A program made the position numbers and the translations under genes. Below are positions 35,525 to 43,819 of a DNA stretch of 64,000 nucleotides, piece after piece. The notes beneath the pieces were generated by a model. That model was given only the letters and a program-made list of their open reading frames with translations, made no database searches and was not told where the DNA came from. Every line of letters starts with the position of its first letter. Position 1 is the stretch's first letter. The stretch covers positions 372,001-436,000 of the forward strand of contig OZ244244.1 in assembly GCA_965217125.1 (NCBI GenBank). The letters are read 5' to 3'. The stretch comes from JAAOIF01 sp965217125 (GTDB lineage Bacteria; Pseudomonadota; Gammaproteobacteria; PS1; Pseudothioglobaceae).

Positions 35525-35779
35525 CTATTTCTGGTGTTTGTCGGTGTAAGGAATCAATGCTAAGAATCTAGCGCGTTTGATTGCAGTGGTGAGCTGGCGT
35601 TGGAATTTAGCACTGGTGCCGGTCATTCTTGATGGGGTAATTTTGCCGCTTTCATCAATATTTTTTAATAAGGTATCAACATCTTTGTAATCAATTTCTT
35701 TAACGCCTGCTGCACTAAAACGACAAAAAGTGTTGATTTTAATTTGCGCTCTGCGTTTTCTTTTTACTTGTTTAGCCAT
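35525..35779 (-). CDS. rpsR: 30S ribosomal protein S18
   Basis: 84 residues with the basic N-terminus, FCRFSAAGVKEIDYKDVDTL, ITPSRMTGTSAKFQRQL and AIKRARFLALIPYTD typical of S18. It lies 9 bases downstream of rpsF. The priB gene found between rpsF and rpsR in many gammaproteobacteria is missing. Confidence 0.97.
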   Translation of the reverse strand: MAKQVKRKRRAQIKINTFCRFSAAGVKEIDYKDVDTLLKNIDESGKITPSRMTGTSAKFQRQLTTAIKRARFLALIPYTDKHQK

Positions 35780-35788
35780 GATAATCTC

Positions 35789-36118
35789 CTAATCTTTGTC
35801 TTTATTTATCAGCATAATTGAAGGCCCGGTAATTGCTGATTTTTTAGCAATAATAAGGTTTCTAAGAACGGCATCGTTAAAACGGAAATTATAATTCAGC
35901 TTATCAAGTGTGTTTTGATTGCACTCAATATTCATCATTAGATAATGCGCTTTATAAATTTTGTTGATTGGGTAGGCTAATTGTTTGCGCCCCCAGTCTT
36001 CTTGGCGGTGGATTTTACCACCTTCAGCGGTGATTATTTGTTTGTATTTATCAATCATTGTATCCACCTGAGATGACTGGTCGGGATGCACAATGAGGGT
36101 CAGTTCATAGTGTTTCAT
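35789..36118 (-). CDS. rpsF: 30S ribosomal protein S6
   Basis: 109 residues: MKHYELTLIVHPDQSSQV, GGKIHRQEDWGRKQLAYPIN and MMNIECNQNTLDKLNYNFRF are standard S6 features. AAGGAGAAACAACAA precedes the ATG. It heads the S6-S18-L9-DnaB-Alr-CpdA-NT5 series on the minus strand. Confidence 0.97.
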   Translation of the reverse strand: MKHYELTLIVHPDQSSQVDTMIDKYKQIITAEGGKIHRQEDWGRKQLAYPINKIYKAHYLMMNIECNQNTLDKLNYNFRFNDAVLRNLIIAKKSAITGPSIMLINKDKD

Positions 36119-36146
36119 TTGTTGTTTCTCCTTACGGTTAAAAAGT

Positions 36147-36163
36147 AAGGCTTTAGCGGCCTT
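36147..36163 (-). promoter_or_regulatory. Small hairpin in the rpsF leader
   Basis: On the minus strand AAGGC and GCCTT pair around a 7-base loop about 30 bases before the rpsF start, with GGCCG in the 5' arm/loop. Many bacteria regulate rpsF through an S6:S18-binding leader with a CCG motif; this could be such a leader but is too short to claim. Otherwise the 85-base gap holds only the divergent promoters of rpsF and the GT51 gene. Confidence 0.25.
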
Positions 36164-36273
36164 AAAAAATAGTTTGTCCTAACAAAAGCTAAGCAAACAA
36201 GGAAGTGCGTATTTTATACTATGTTGAGCTGTGGTTTGTTAAAATTACACATTTTTATAAACAATCAATAATA

Positions 36274-36915
36274 ATGAAATGGCTGAGGCGTTTAGCACTG
36301 CTTAGTGTTGTGTTTTTTGCGGTGTATTTGAATCACCTTAATAATTTGGTTAAGGATGAATTTTTAGCTCCGCTTGATGCCACATATTCAGATTTGCCTT
36401 TGTCTGAATATCCTAAAATGTTAGTTAATATGCTACTGTTAACAGAAGACCAATCATTTTTTAAGCACCGAGGCGTGGATTTTAAAGAAATTATTTTTGT
36501 GCTACGCGATACTATATGGTTTGATAAACCGCTACGAGGTGCAAGCACTATTACTCAGCAGTTGATTAAAAACAGTTTGTTGAATAGAGAGCAAACGCTA
36601 AAACGCAAACTGAATGAGGTGCTTATGGCGTTGTTGTTGGAATATTCGAGCGACAAGGAATTTATTCTTAGGCGTTATATGAATAGTGTCTATCTGGGTC
36701 AGCAGGGCGGCGCGGCAGTGTATGGTTTTGCACAAGCAGCGCAATTTTATTTTCAAAAACCGCTTAAATTATTGTCAATAGATGAAACGGCAACTTTGGT
36801 GGCGTTGGTGAAAGGGCCTTCGTTTTATCATCCTATTAAACACCCGCGGCGATTGGCAAAACGCAGACAATTAGTTTTATCGTTATTTAATAAATACAGA
36901 AAAATAGTAGAATGA
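36274..36915 (+). CDS. Monofunctional peptidoglycan transglycosylase-like protein (GT51)
   Basis: 213 residues from ATG 36274; a longer frame from 36205 adds 23 residues without a ribosome site. An N-terminal membrane anchor (RRLALLSVVFFAVYLNHL) precedes the GT51 domain with TEDQSFFKHRGVDF (catalytic Glu), RGASTITQQLIKN and YMNSVYLGQQGGAAVYGF. It polymerises lipid II glycan strands; there is no transpeptidase domain. It is MtgA-like in size. Its stop overlaps the tsaB start by four bases. Confidence 0.85.
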   Translation: MKWLRRLALLSVVFFAVYLNHLNNLVKDEFLAPLDATYSDLPLSEYPKMLVNMLLLTEDQSFFKHRGVDFKEIIFVLRDTIWFDKPLRGASTITQQLIKNSLLNREQTLKRKLNEVLMALLLEYSSDKEFILRRYMNSVYLGQQGGAAVYGFAQAAQFYFQKPLKLLSIDETATLVALVKGPSFYHPIKHPRRLAKRRQLVLSLFNKYRKIVE

Positions 36916-37571
36916 GAGCTTTACTTGCCATTGATACTTGCACTGAGGTTTGCTCGGTTAGCCTTTATAGCGCTGGAGTCAAAATTAATCGCTTGCTAAA
37001 AGATGTTGCAAAAAGCTCAAGCCTAATTTTGCCTTTGTGTGATGAGGTATTTGCTGAGGCGAATATTGGAGTTGCTGAATTAGATTGCATTATTTATACC
37101 AAAGGTCCAGGTGCATTTACTGGTGTTAGAATGTGTGTGGCAGTGGTGCAAGGTATGGCATTTGCACATGATATTCCCACTTTGGGTTTTTCAACGCTTG
37201 AGGTGCTTGGCTTTGGTGCGGCAAAAAAATACCACGGCAAGCCTATTGCCGTAGCACTTGATGCGCGTATGGGTGAAGTGTATTGGGGTGTTTATCAACA
37301 GCAAAAATTATCCAATGAAAGTTTGAGAAAGCCAAATACTCTGGATTTGCTTGGGCAAGATTTTATTGGTGTAGGTAGCGGCTGGGGCCCTTATCAAGGC
37401 GAGCTTTGCCAGCAAACTGGGGTTGATTATTACCAAGCAGATTTTTACCCAGAAGCACAAAATTTGATTGATTTATATTTAAACCATATTCAGCAACAAG
37501 GCGATTTTGATAATAAATTAGCCTTGCCGACTTATTTGCGTAATAATGTTGCACAAAAATCGTTAAAATGA
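36912..37571 (+). CDS. tsaB: tRNA threonylcarbamoyladenosine biosynthesis protein TsaB
   Basis: 219 residues: LLAIDTCTEVCSVSLY at the N-terminus, IIYTKGPGAFTGVRMCVAVV and LDARMGEVYWGVYQ are TsaB hallmarks. TsaB partners TsaD/TsaE in t6A modification of tRNAs reading ANN codons. ATGA overlap with the transglycosylase gene. Confidence 0.93.
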   Translation: MRALLAIDTCTEVCSVSLYSAGVKINRLLKDVAKSSSLILPLCDEVFAEANIGVAELDCIIYTKGPGAFTGVRMCVAVVQGMAFAHDIPTLGFSTLEVLGFGAAKKYHGKPIAVALDARMGEVYWGVYQQQKLSNESLRKPNTLDLLGQDFIGVGSGWGPYQGELCQQTGVDYYQADFYPEAQNLIDLYLNHIQQQGDFDNKLALPTYLRNNVAQKSLK

Positions 37572-37604
37572 TTACTAATTTTCAACACTTATACTTGTTT
37601 AACT

Positions 37605-38348
37605 ATGTGGAAATGGATTCAGGCGTTTGCCTCGCCGCAAATTTTTTACCGAATTAGTGAAAAACTCATTGCTTGGTTTTTATACCCTTTTATCGCCCTA
37701 ACTTTGCTGGGCTTGTATTGGGCTTTGGTGGTGGCGCCGATTGATTATCAGCAGGGCGATAGTTATCGCATTATGTTTATTCATGTGCCTGCCGCTTGGA
37801 TGAGTATGTTTGTGTATTTGCTGATGGCTATTGCTGGAGGGATTGGTCTTATTTGGCGGATTAAGCTTGCCTATGTGGTAGCAAAAGTATCAGCGCCGAT
37901 TGGTGCAGCCTTTACATTTTTAGCATTAGCAACTGGTGCAGTTTGGGGTAAGCCGATGTGGGGCACTTGGTGGGCATGGGATGCGCGTTTGACTTCTGAG
38001 CTGATTTTGTTATTTTTATATTTGGCATATATATCACTTCACAATGCCTTTGACAATCCACAAACCGCTGCTAAGGCAAGCGCTATTTTGGCGATTGTGG
38101 GCTTGGTTAATTTGCCGATTATTCATTATTCAGTGCAATGGTGGAATACGCTACATCAGGGCGCTTCAATTGGCGTTAATAAAGTAGCAATTCTTGATGC
38201 GGATATGCTGATTGCTTTGTCGCTAATGGGTATGGCGTTTAAATTTTTATATGGCGCACTTATGCTGATGCGTGCCAGAGATGAAGTTTTGCTTACAGAG
38301 CAAAACAGCCGCTGGGTTAGGGCGGTGATTATGGAGGGCGGGAAATGA
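37605..38348 (+). CDS. ccmC: Haem exporter protein CcmC
   Basis: 247 residues with six membrane helices and the tryptophan-rich periplasmic motif WGTWWAWDARLTSEL, flanked by conserved His (FIHVPAAW; IIHYSVQWWNTLHQ). CcmC passes haem to CcmE for System I cytochrome c maturation. Its stop overlaps the ATG of ccmD. Order is ccmC-D-E-G; ccmA and ccmB are not upstream in this window. Confidence 0.95.
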   Translation: MWKWIQAFASPQIFYRISEKLIAWFLYPFIALTLLGLYWALVVAPIDYQQGDSYRIMFIHVPAAWMSMFVYLLMAIAGGIGLIWRIKLAYVVAKVSAPIGAAFTFLALATGAVWGKPMWGTWWAWDARLTSELILLFLYLAYISLHNAFDNPQTAAKASAILAIVGLVNLPIIHYSVQWWNTLHQGASIGVNKVAILDADMLIALSLMGMAFKFLYGALMLMRARDEVLLTEQNSRWVRAVIMEGGK

Positions 38349-38518
38349 CACTGGCCGAGTATTTTTCTTTTTTACCGTTTGGTAAATATGCGTTTTATGT
38401 TTGGTTTTCCTATTTGCTGGCGTTTATAACAATTGCTATTTTATTTATTCGCACTTGGGCTATTCATAAAAACATCATTAAACAATTAACTATTAAATAT
38501 CAGAGGAATAATGACTAA
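38345..38518 (+). CDS. ccmD: Haem exporter protein CcmD
   Basis: 57 residues (MTLAEYFSFLPFGKYAFYVW, then one membrane helix and a basic tail RTWAIHKNIIKQLTIKYQ). The size, single helix, charged C-terminus and position between ccmC and ccmE identify CcmD, which helps release holo-CcmE. ATG overlaps the ccmC stop (ATGA) and its end overlaps the ccmE start by eight bases. Confidence 0.9.
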   Translation: MTLAEYFSFLPFGKYAFYVWFSYLLAFITIAILFIRTWAIHKNIIKQLTIKYQRNND

Positions 38519-38942
38519 AAGACAAAACAGAATGATATTGGTGGCTTTATTGTTAGCAGGCGTGAGTTTGGCTGGTTATTTTGGCATTAAAGCATTTAAT
38601 CAAAATTTGCTGTATTTTTTTTCACCCACAGATGTGTTTGAAGGCAAGGCGCCGATTGGTAAAAGTTTCCGCTTAGGCGGTATGGTAGTGAAAGGCTCTG
38701 TCAAGCGCGATGACTTGAAAGTTGATTTTGATCTAACTGATAATCTTAAAACTTTTAGTGTTAAATACCAGGGCATCTTGCCAGATTTGTTTAAAGAAGG
38801 GCAGGGCGTTGTTACCACCGGCTCGTTAGTTAATGGCACATTTATGGCAACTGAGGTGCTGGCAAAACACGATGAAAACTATATGCCACCTGAGGTAGCT
38901 GCGGCACTAAAAAAATCTAAAGATGCTTTAAATAAAAAATAA
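38511..38942 (+). CDS. ccmE: Cytochrome c maturation haem chaperone CcmE
   Basis: 143 residues: N-terminal anchor (MILVALLLAGVSLAGYFGIK), an OB-fold (FRLGGMVVKGSVKRDDLKVD, VKYQGILPDLFKEGQGVV), and VLAKHDENYMPPEV, whose His binds haem covalently. RBS CAGAGGAATA lies inside ccmD. The stop overlaps the ccmG start by one base. Confidence 0.95.
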   Translation: MTKRQNRMILVALLLAGVSLAGYFGIKAFNQNLLYFFSPTDVFEGKAPIGKSFRLGGMVVKGSVKRDDLKVDFDLTDNLKTFSVKYQGILPDLFKEGQGVVTTGSLVNGTFMATEVLAKHDENYMPPEVAAALKKSKDALNKK

Positions 38943-39514
38943 TGGCAAAATTTATACCTTTAATTTTATTTATTATTTTGGCGTATTTTTTATTAGACGG
39001 GTTAGGGCGTGATAATAAAAAATTACCCTCACCCTTAATCGGTAAAAATTTCCCAAATTTGCAAGTAGAAGATTTTTATAGTGGTGAAAAATATTTTATT
39101 CAGGATAAATTGAAAAATAAAATATCCTTAGTAAATGTTTGGGCATCTTGGTGTAGCACTTGCCATATTGAACACGCAATGCTTAATAAAATTGCCAAAA
39201 CCCAAAAAGTCCAGATGATTGGCATCAACTACAAAGATAATACTATGTTCAGCGCCCCTTTGAGGGCTAAAAAAAATCAACAATGCTCTTATAAAAATCG
39301 TGATGACACTAAATTTGGCGATTGTTTTTTGACGATGCGTGGCAATCCGTTTAATCTTGTTATCTTTGATGCACTTGGTAAATTAGGCTTAGAGTTAGGG
39401 GTGTATCGCTTGCCAGAGACTTTTTTGGTTGATAATAAAGGTGTGATTATTTTTAAACATTTAGGCGAAATAACTCCGCGTATTTGGCAGGAAAAATTTA
39501 CTCCTTTGATATAA
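38942..39514 (+). CDS. ccmG: Thiol:disulfide interchange protein CcmG/DsbE
   Basis: 190 residues, an N-terminal membrane anchor and a thioredoxin fold with NVWASWCSTCHIEHAM (CxxC), the GINYKD motif and YRLPETFLVDNKGVI with cis-Pro. It keeps apocytochrome c cysteines reduced. Residues SAPLRAKKNQQCSYKNRDDT form an insertion with an extra Cys pair compared with typical CcmG. ccmF and ccmH do not follow. Confidence 0.9.
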   Translation: MAKFIPLILFIILAYFLLDGLGRDNKKLPSPLIGKNFPNLQVEDFYSGEKYFIQDKLKNKISLVNVWASWCSTCHIEHAMLNKIAKTQKVQMIGINYKDNTMFSAPLRAKKNQQCSYKNRDDTKFGDCFLTMRGNPFNLVIFDALGKLGLELGVYRLPETFLVDNKGVIIFKHLGEITPRIWQEKFTPLI

Positions 39515-39551
39515 AAAACCTCATTTAAAGTATTTATTTTTTAAAATCCTA

Positions 39552-39579
39552 TTGACATAAAGTTTTTTTGCTGGATAAT
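39552..39579 (+). promoter_or_regulatory. Sigma70-type promoter for the HU gene
   Basis: TTGACA (39552-39557) and GATAAT (39574-39579) with a 16-base spacer, about 70 bases before the HU start codon and past the end of ccmG. Confidence 0.6.
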
Positions 39580-39651
39580 TTAACAAAAGTTTAGTAAAAC
39601 AGCTTTTTTATTTTCACCAAAATAATAACATTTAACACAAGGTATATTACT

Positions 39652-39927
39652 ATGAATAAATCAGATTTAGTTACAACAATTGCAGATACTTCAGGCTTAA
39701 CAAAGGCAGAGGCAGCTCGTGTATTAGAGGCAATAATAGACGCAATCACAGCCGCATTAGCAAGCGGTGATAATGTGGCAATCACCAACTTTGGTAACTT
39801 TTTAGTAAGAGATCGTGTAGAACGCACTGGTCGCAATCCACAAACAGGCGGGCCGATTCAAATCGCAGCTTCTAAACTGCCAGTGTTCAAAGCAAGAAAA
39901 CTACTTAAAGAATTAGTTAATAAATAA
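39652..39927 (+). CDS. hup: DNA-binding protein HU
   Basis: 91 residues of the HU/IHF family: MNKSDLVTTIADTSGLTKAE, the dimerisation core NVAITNFGNFLVRDR, then the DNA-binding arm RTGRNPQTGGPIQIAASKLP. The arm with RNPQTG and the length favour HU over IHF. It is monocistronic, with its own promoter and terminator. Confidence 0.95.
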   Translation: MNKSDLVTTIADTSGLTKAEAARVLEAIIDAITAALASGDNVAITNFGNFLVRDRVERTGRNPQTGGPIQIAASKLPVFKARKLLKELVNK

Positions 39928-39941
39928 TTTATTTGAGTATA

Positions 39942-39981
39942 ATATGCTCGGTGTTTAGTTAGGCACTGGGCATATTTTTTT
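39942..39981 (+). terminator. Rho-independent terminator after HU
   Basis: ATATGCTCGGTG (39942-39953) pairs with CACTGGGCATAT (39964-39975), 12 pairs including two G-U, around a 10-base loop, followed directly by a run of T. It separates HU from the tRNA genes. Confidence 0.75.
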
Positions 39982-40057
39982 GGGCGCTTAGCTCAGTTGG
40001 GAGAGCATCGCCCTTACAAGGCGAGGGTCACAAGTTCAAGTCTTGTAGCGCCCACCA
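39982..40057 (+). tRNA. tRNA-Val (anticodon TAC)
   Basis: Acceptor stem GGGCGCT pairs with AGCGCCC, discriminator A and CCA encoded. D arm with AGCTCAGTTGGGAGAGC, anticodon loop CTTACAA (TAC at 40015-40017), T arm with GTTCAAGTC. All positions of the cloverleaf fit. Confidence 0.97.
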
Positions 40058-40062
40058 AAATT

Positions 40063-40139
40063 GGGGTGGTAGTTCAGTTGGTTAGAATGCCTGCCTGTCA
40101 CGCAGGAGGTCGCGGGTTCAAATCCCGTCCACCCCGCCA
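40063..40139 (+). tRNA. tRNA-Asp (anticodon GTC)
   Basis: Acceptor GGGGTGG pairs with CCACCCC, discriminator G and CCA encoded. Anticodon loop CTGTCAC (GTC at 40097-40099), D arm AGTTCAGTTGGTTAGAAT, T arm GGGTTCAAATCCC. Five bases after tRNA-Val, so both are in one transcript. Confidence 0.97.
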
Positions 40140-40195
40140 TTATTTGTTTAACTTTAATATATATATTCCTAAGTTGTAGATTGAGAATGACTCAA

Positions 40196-41836
40196 TCAAG
40201 GGCAAAATTTGTGCAAATCATCAACTATTTCCTTTTGTAATTTGACCTTATGTTGTTGGGCAAATGCAAATGCCTGTTTGGCTTTTTTGCATTGTTTTAA
40301 TAAGGCTAATATACGTATTTTCCCATTATGGGCATTAGTATAATTAGGATTAATTTTAATAGTTTGATTAAAACTATCTAAAGCTTGCTGATATTTTTTC
40401 TGCCTAAGATATGACACACTTTTATTGTAAATAGCTTCAATTTCTTTAGGGTTGATATTAATCGCCTTATCAAAATACACCCGTGCTTGTTGATATTTTT
40501 TTAAATCCAATAAAGAAGCACCTGTATTATTAAAATTTGCAACTAAATTACTGCGCGCGTAATTTGGTGTTACTTCATAATTCATACTATGCGACCATAA
40601 TTTAATAGGGTTTTGCCAAATTGGAATTTGTCTAAATGCCGATAAAACGGTAAAAATTAGTAAAACACCAAACAATAAAACCTGCCAATATTTTCTATCT
40701 GCTAAATTAGCAACGGCTAAGGCAACACCAATCATAGCAAAATAAACATACCTATCTGCCACTAAAGAAAATTTTTGAAAAGAAAAATCAACAAAGCCCG
40801 AAGTAGTGAAAAACCCAGTAATAAATAGCACGGCAGCAAATACAAATATTGGATGAGTTTTGCGCCCCAGCCACAGTAAATAACCCAAAGCCAAAGGCAC
40901 TAATGCCAATGGATAAAACCACCATTGCACGCTAATAAATTTAGGTGAAAGCGTATAAGAAGTGCCCAAATGGTATGGATAAACAATCTTATACAAATAA
41001 AAAACAATGCTATCAAGCCAAGCAAATGGGCGTTGCCAAAAGGCTATCGCATATTCAGATGTATGAATATTAAATTTGGATTGAACTGAGTGGGCAACAA
41101 TAATACCAATCAAAGCAATTAATGCAAAAGGCAGGGTTTTCTGAATATTTTTAGCTATTTTAAAATCATAATGAAAATAATTAAGCAAAAATACAAAAGG
41201 CACTAATACAACCGCTGAGGGCTTGCTTAATATCGCCAAAATAAAAAATATCAATGCTAAATAAGATAAATTTGCTTGGTTTTTAAGATAATAATAGCAA
41301 GACAATAAAGCAAATAGCGTTGCTAAAACAGATCTAAACTCACTAACAAAAGCCACTACTTCTGTTTGAATTGGATGCAATAAGAAAAATAAAACACCAA
41401 TCAACACCGCCCATTTATTAACTACAAACTGCTTGAGAATAGTAAAAACCAACAAACCATTAACAATATGCACCATAACATTACTTAGATGTAGCACACT
41501 ATTAAGCGGCAAGGATAGCAGTTCAGCAATGGATTTCAGCAAGCCCCACAGTAGGTAGGTGATGGGAATATACATACCAAAAAACTGCTGGGTAAAAATC
41601 TTAGTAAAACTTGCCCATGAAGGATTTTGTAAAAACGGATTTTTAAAATGTCCTATGATTGAATTACCATTATCATCCCAAACAAACTCAAAATTGTAAA
41701 CTTGTAGATAAATTAACAACGGCAAAATAACCAGCAAAGCAGTAATTATTCGATAATCAGCACTAAATAAATCACTAAATTTAAAGCTTAGTGCTACTGG
41801 TTTTTTACTGTTTTTTGAGCGTTTTTTTCTTTTCAT
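40196..41836 (-). CDS. GT-C-type membrane glycosyltransferase with C-terminal TPRs (TMTC-like)
   Basis: 546 residues. A Lys-rich cytoplasmic start (MKRKKRSKNSKKP) precedes about ten membrane helices; the first periplasmic loop has FEFVWDDNG, with the acidic pair expected of a GT-C catalytic loop. From about residue 430 come TPR repeats (YARSNLVANFNNTGASLLDL, KAININPKEIEAIYNKSVSY, TIKINPNYTNAHNGKIRILA), ending in LHKFCP. The layout resembles TMTC-type protein O-mannosyltransferases. Acceptor and sugar donor are unknown. It is paralogous to the broken gene at 45502-47148. Confidence 0.75.
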   Translation of the reverse strand: MKRKKRSKNSKKPVALSFKFSDLFSADYRIITALLVILPLLIYLQVYNFEFVWDDNGNSIIGHFKNPFLQNPSWASFTKIFTQQFFGMYIPITYLLWGLLKSIAELLSLPLNSVLHLSNVMVHIVNGLLVFTILKQFVVNKWAVLIGVLFFLLHPIQTEVVAFVSEFRSVLATLFALLSCYYYLKNQANLSYLALIFFILAILSKPSAVVLVPFVFLLNYFHYDFKIAKNIQKTLPFALIALIGIIVAHSVQSKFNIHTSEYAIAFWQRPFAWLDSIVFYLYKIVYPYHLGTSYTLSPKFISVQWWFYPLALVPLALGYLLWLGRKTHPIFVFAAVLFITGFFTTSGFVDFSFQKFSLVADRYVYFAMIGVALAVANLADRKYWQVLLFGVLLIFTVLSAFRQIPIWQNPIKLWSHSMNYEVTPNYARSNLVANFNNTGASLLDLKKYQQARVYFDKAININPKEIEAIYNKSVSYLRQKKYQQALDSFNQTIKINPNYTNAHNGKIRILALLKQCKKAKQAFAFAQQHKVKLQKEIVDDLHKFCP

Positions 41837-41847
41837 TTTTAAGGATT

Positions 41848-43704
41848 TTATTTAAAGAAAGAAGGCAAGGCTTTCTTAATCTTTAATCCTAAGAGCCAAA
41901 CAATTAAAATAGAAATTAAAAACCATAACGATAATGATAGCCAATTTAGTGCTTTTTGATAGTTAGGCAGATTAAATTGATAAGGCTTATAATGCAAAAA
42001 ATCATCTAATTGTTGTTTTTGAGATGCCAAAAAATGATCGCCAGCCTTACAATTATTTGCTTCTGGAAAAGTATAACAAGCTGGATTTTTGAAGTTATAT
42101 TCGCCATTATTCAACTGTTTAACTTTGCCAACCTTTAATTTTTCTATCTGTGGAAATACTTCAAGTCTATAACCAAACAGCGGCTCATTACAACTTATTT
42201 TCGATGCGCCATAAACAATTTGTGCTTCATCATATATGATCTGTCCTTGCTTGCCGCCTAACTGTATCTGCTCTGCGGCATAGGTAACAGGCACAATTGA
42301 AGCCTTGCCAGCTTTAATTGCCTGATGATTAGCGATGATGATTTTATCTGATTTATATACTTGCTGATAATAATAAGATTTATCAACATAATTTTTTTGA
42401 CCCAATGCTACGAGCAAACACGCTAACACCATTAGCCATTGTTGTTTGCTGCTGATTTGCCATTTGTTTAGTGGCAATGCCGCTAATAAAATAACAATGG
42501 GTATATAAATACTATACCAACGAAACAAAGAATAACTATTTTTAATAATTGGTATTTGCTTTAAAAAAGCATTCCATTCTGGCGTATAGTAATTGACAAA
42601 AATAGGCACTAATAACAAAGCAATTAAGACAATGCTTAAACTTTTGTGTTGTAATAAACTGCTTTTAATTGCAGAAAACTTAAACAATAAACCAGCACAA
42701 ATAAGCACTAATGGCACAATTGAAACACCCATTTCAAATTCATGTCTTCTTATGTAGTGATAGTCATAAATTTTAATGAATTCTTTTGTATATTCAAGAG
42801 TTGGCACACTAAAAAATAATGCCTTAATCGGCAACCAAACAGCATAAAATAACGGCTCTGCGCCTACTAAAGGATATAAATCTCTCGGCAGGTTTGACAA
42901 GGTTGCCAATGCCATTGATAATTTAGCGGCAGATAACAACAAAACTATGATAATAAATAACCCTAGCCGTAGGTATATTTTTCCAAGCTCTATGCCAAAA
43001 AGTTTAGCGATAATCAATATGATAATAATCGAAATAAACATTGGGATTAATAAATGTATCCCGCCTGCATAAAATATAGAAGCAAAAACAGCTGCTGCTA
43101 ATGCACTGCTAATTAAATGTTCTTTTAAGTTGCCATCTTTTTGCCAAAATAGCAATAACACCACCCAAGGTAGCACTGTAAAAGTGTGGAAACTGAAATG
43201 CCCAATAATTATTCGATAGGTAAAATAGTCATTTAACAAAAACAATCCAGCACCTAAAAAACTAATAGCAACAGATAATTTAAAAACTCGCTTGAGTAAA
43301 AGGTAAAAACCGCTAAACCCAATAATTGAGAATACAAATATGCTCCATTTAACTGCTGCTAATGGATTGAGCACAAAAGTTAAAAATTGTGGCAGAGAAA
43401 AGTAGGCGTTTTGAGGTCCGGTAAAAAACACATTACCCGCACAATAAGCGGGTGTGAAGTAAGGTATAGACCACAAACCATTAGTTTCAAACCAATAATG
43501 CCCAGCCAATAACCGCATCATAACATAACGATAATCATGCCCCAAAGCGCCATTTTGGTTAGGAAAAAAATCAGCCCAAAATAAATAATAAGCAACAACC
43601 AACAAACTAAACAATAGCCAAAAAATACGGTTATCACTGCTAAATAAATCACTAAATTTAAAGTTTAGTGCTGCTGCTTGTTTTTTTGATTTTTTTCTTT
43701 TCAT
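41848..43704 (-). CDS. Large GT-C-like integral membrane protein
   Basis: 618 residues from the ATG at 43704 (an ATG ten codons earlier is less likely because the paralogs all start at MKRKK). The first 27 residues (MKRKKSKKQAAALNFKFSDL) are nearly the same as those of the TMTC-like genes, but the rest is unrelated: about 12 membrane helices, LGHDYRYVMMRLL in the first loop, HFSFHTFTVLPWVVLLLFW, and a soluble loop around 480-590 with three Cys. It looks like a YfhO/GT-C-type glycosyltransferase. Substrate is unknown. Confidence 0.65.
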   Translation of the reverse strand: MKRKKSKKQAAALNFKFSDLFSSDNRIFWLLFSLLVVAYYLFWADFFPNQNGALGHDYRYVMMRLLAGHYWFETNGLWSIPYFTPAYCAGNVFFTGPQNAYFSLPQFLTFVLNPLAAVKWSIFVFSIIGFSGFYLLLKRVFKLSVAISFLGAGLFLLNDYFTYRIIIGHFSFHTFTVLPWVVLLLFWQKDGNLKEHLISSALAAAVFASIFYAGGIHLLIPMFISIIIILIIAKLFGIELGKIYLRLGLFIIIVLLLSAAKLSMALATLSNLPRDLYPLVGAEPLFYAVWLPIKALFFSVPTLEYTKEFIKIYDYHYIRRHEFEMGVSIVPLVLICAGLLFKFSAIKSSLLQHKSLSIVLIALLLVPIFVNYYTPEWNAFLKQIPIIKNSYSLFRWYSIYIPIVILLAALPLNKWQISSKQQWLMVLACLLVALGQKNYVDKSYYYQQVYKSDKIIIANHQAIKAGKASIVPVTYAAEQIQLGGKQGQIIYDEAQIVYGASKISCNEPLFGYRLEVFPQIEKLKVGKVKQLNNGEYNFKNPACYTFPEANNCKAGDHFLASQKQQLDDFLHYKPYQFNLPNYQKALNWLSLSLWFLISILIVWLLGLKIKKALPSFFK

Positions 43705-43819
43705 TTTAAAGATTTTACTTAAAAAACAAGCCAATTACTAAATAACTAACTATGCGGTATTTTGCATAACAACTTAACCATGCTAAGATTAAAAATAGGG
43801 GAAGTGCATAGCATCCCTC

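Noticed and set aside
39997..40179. 60-codon frame across the tRNA genes
   Set aside because: It overlaps tRNA-Val and tRNA-Asp completely.
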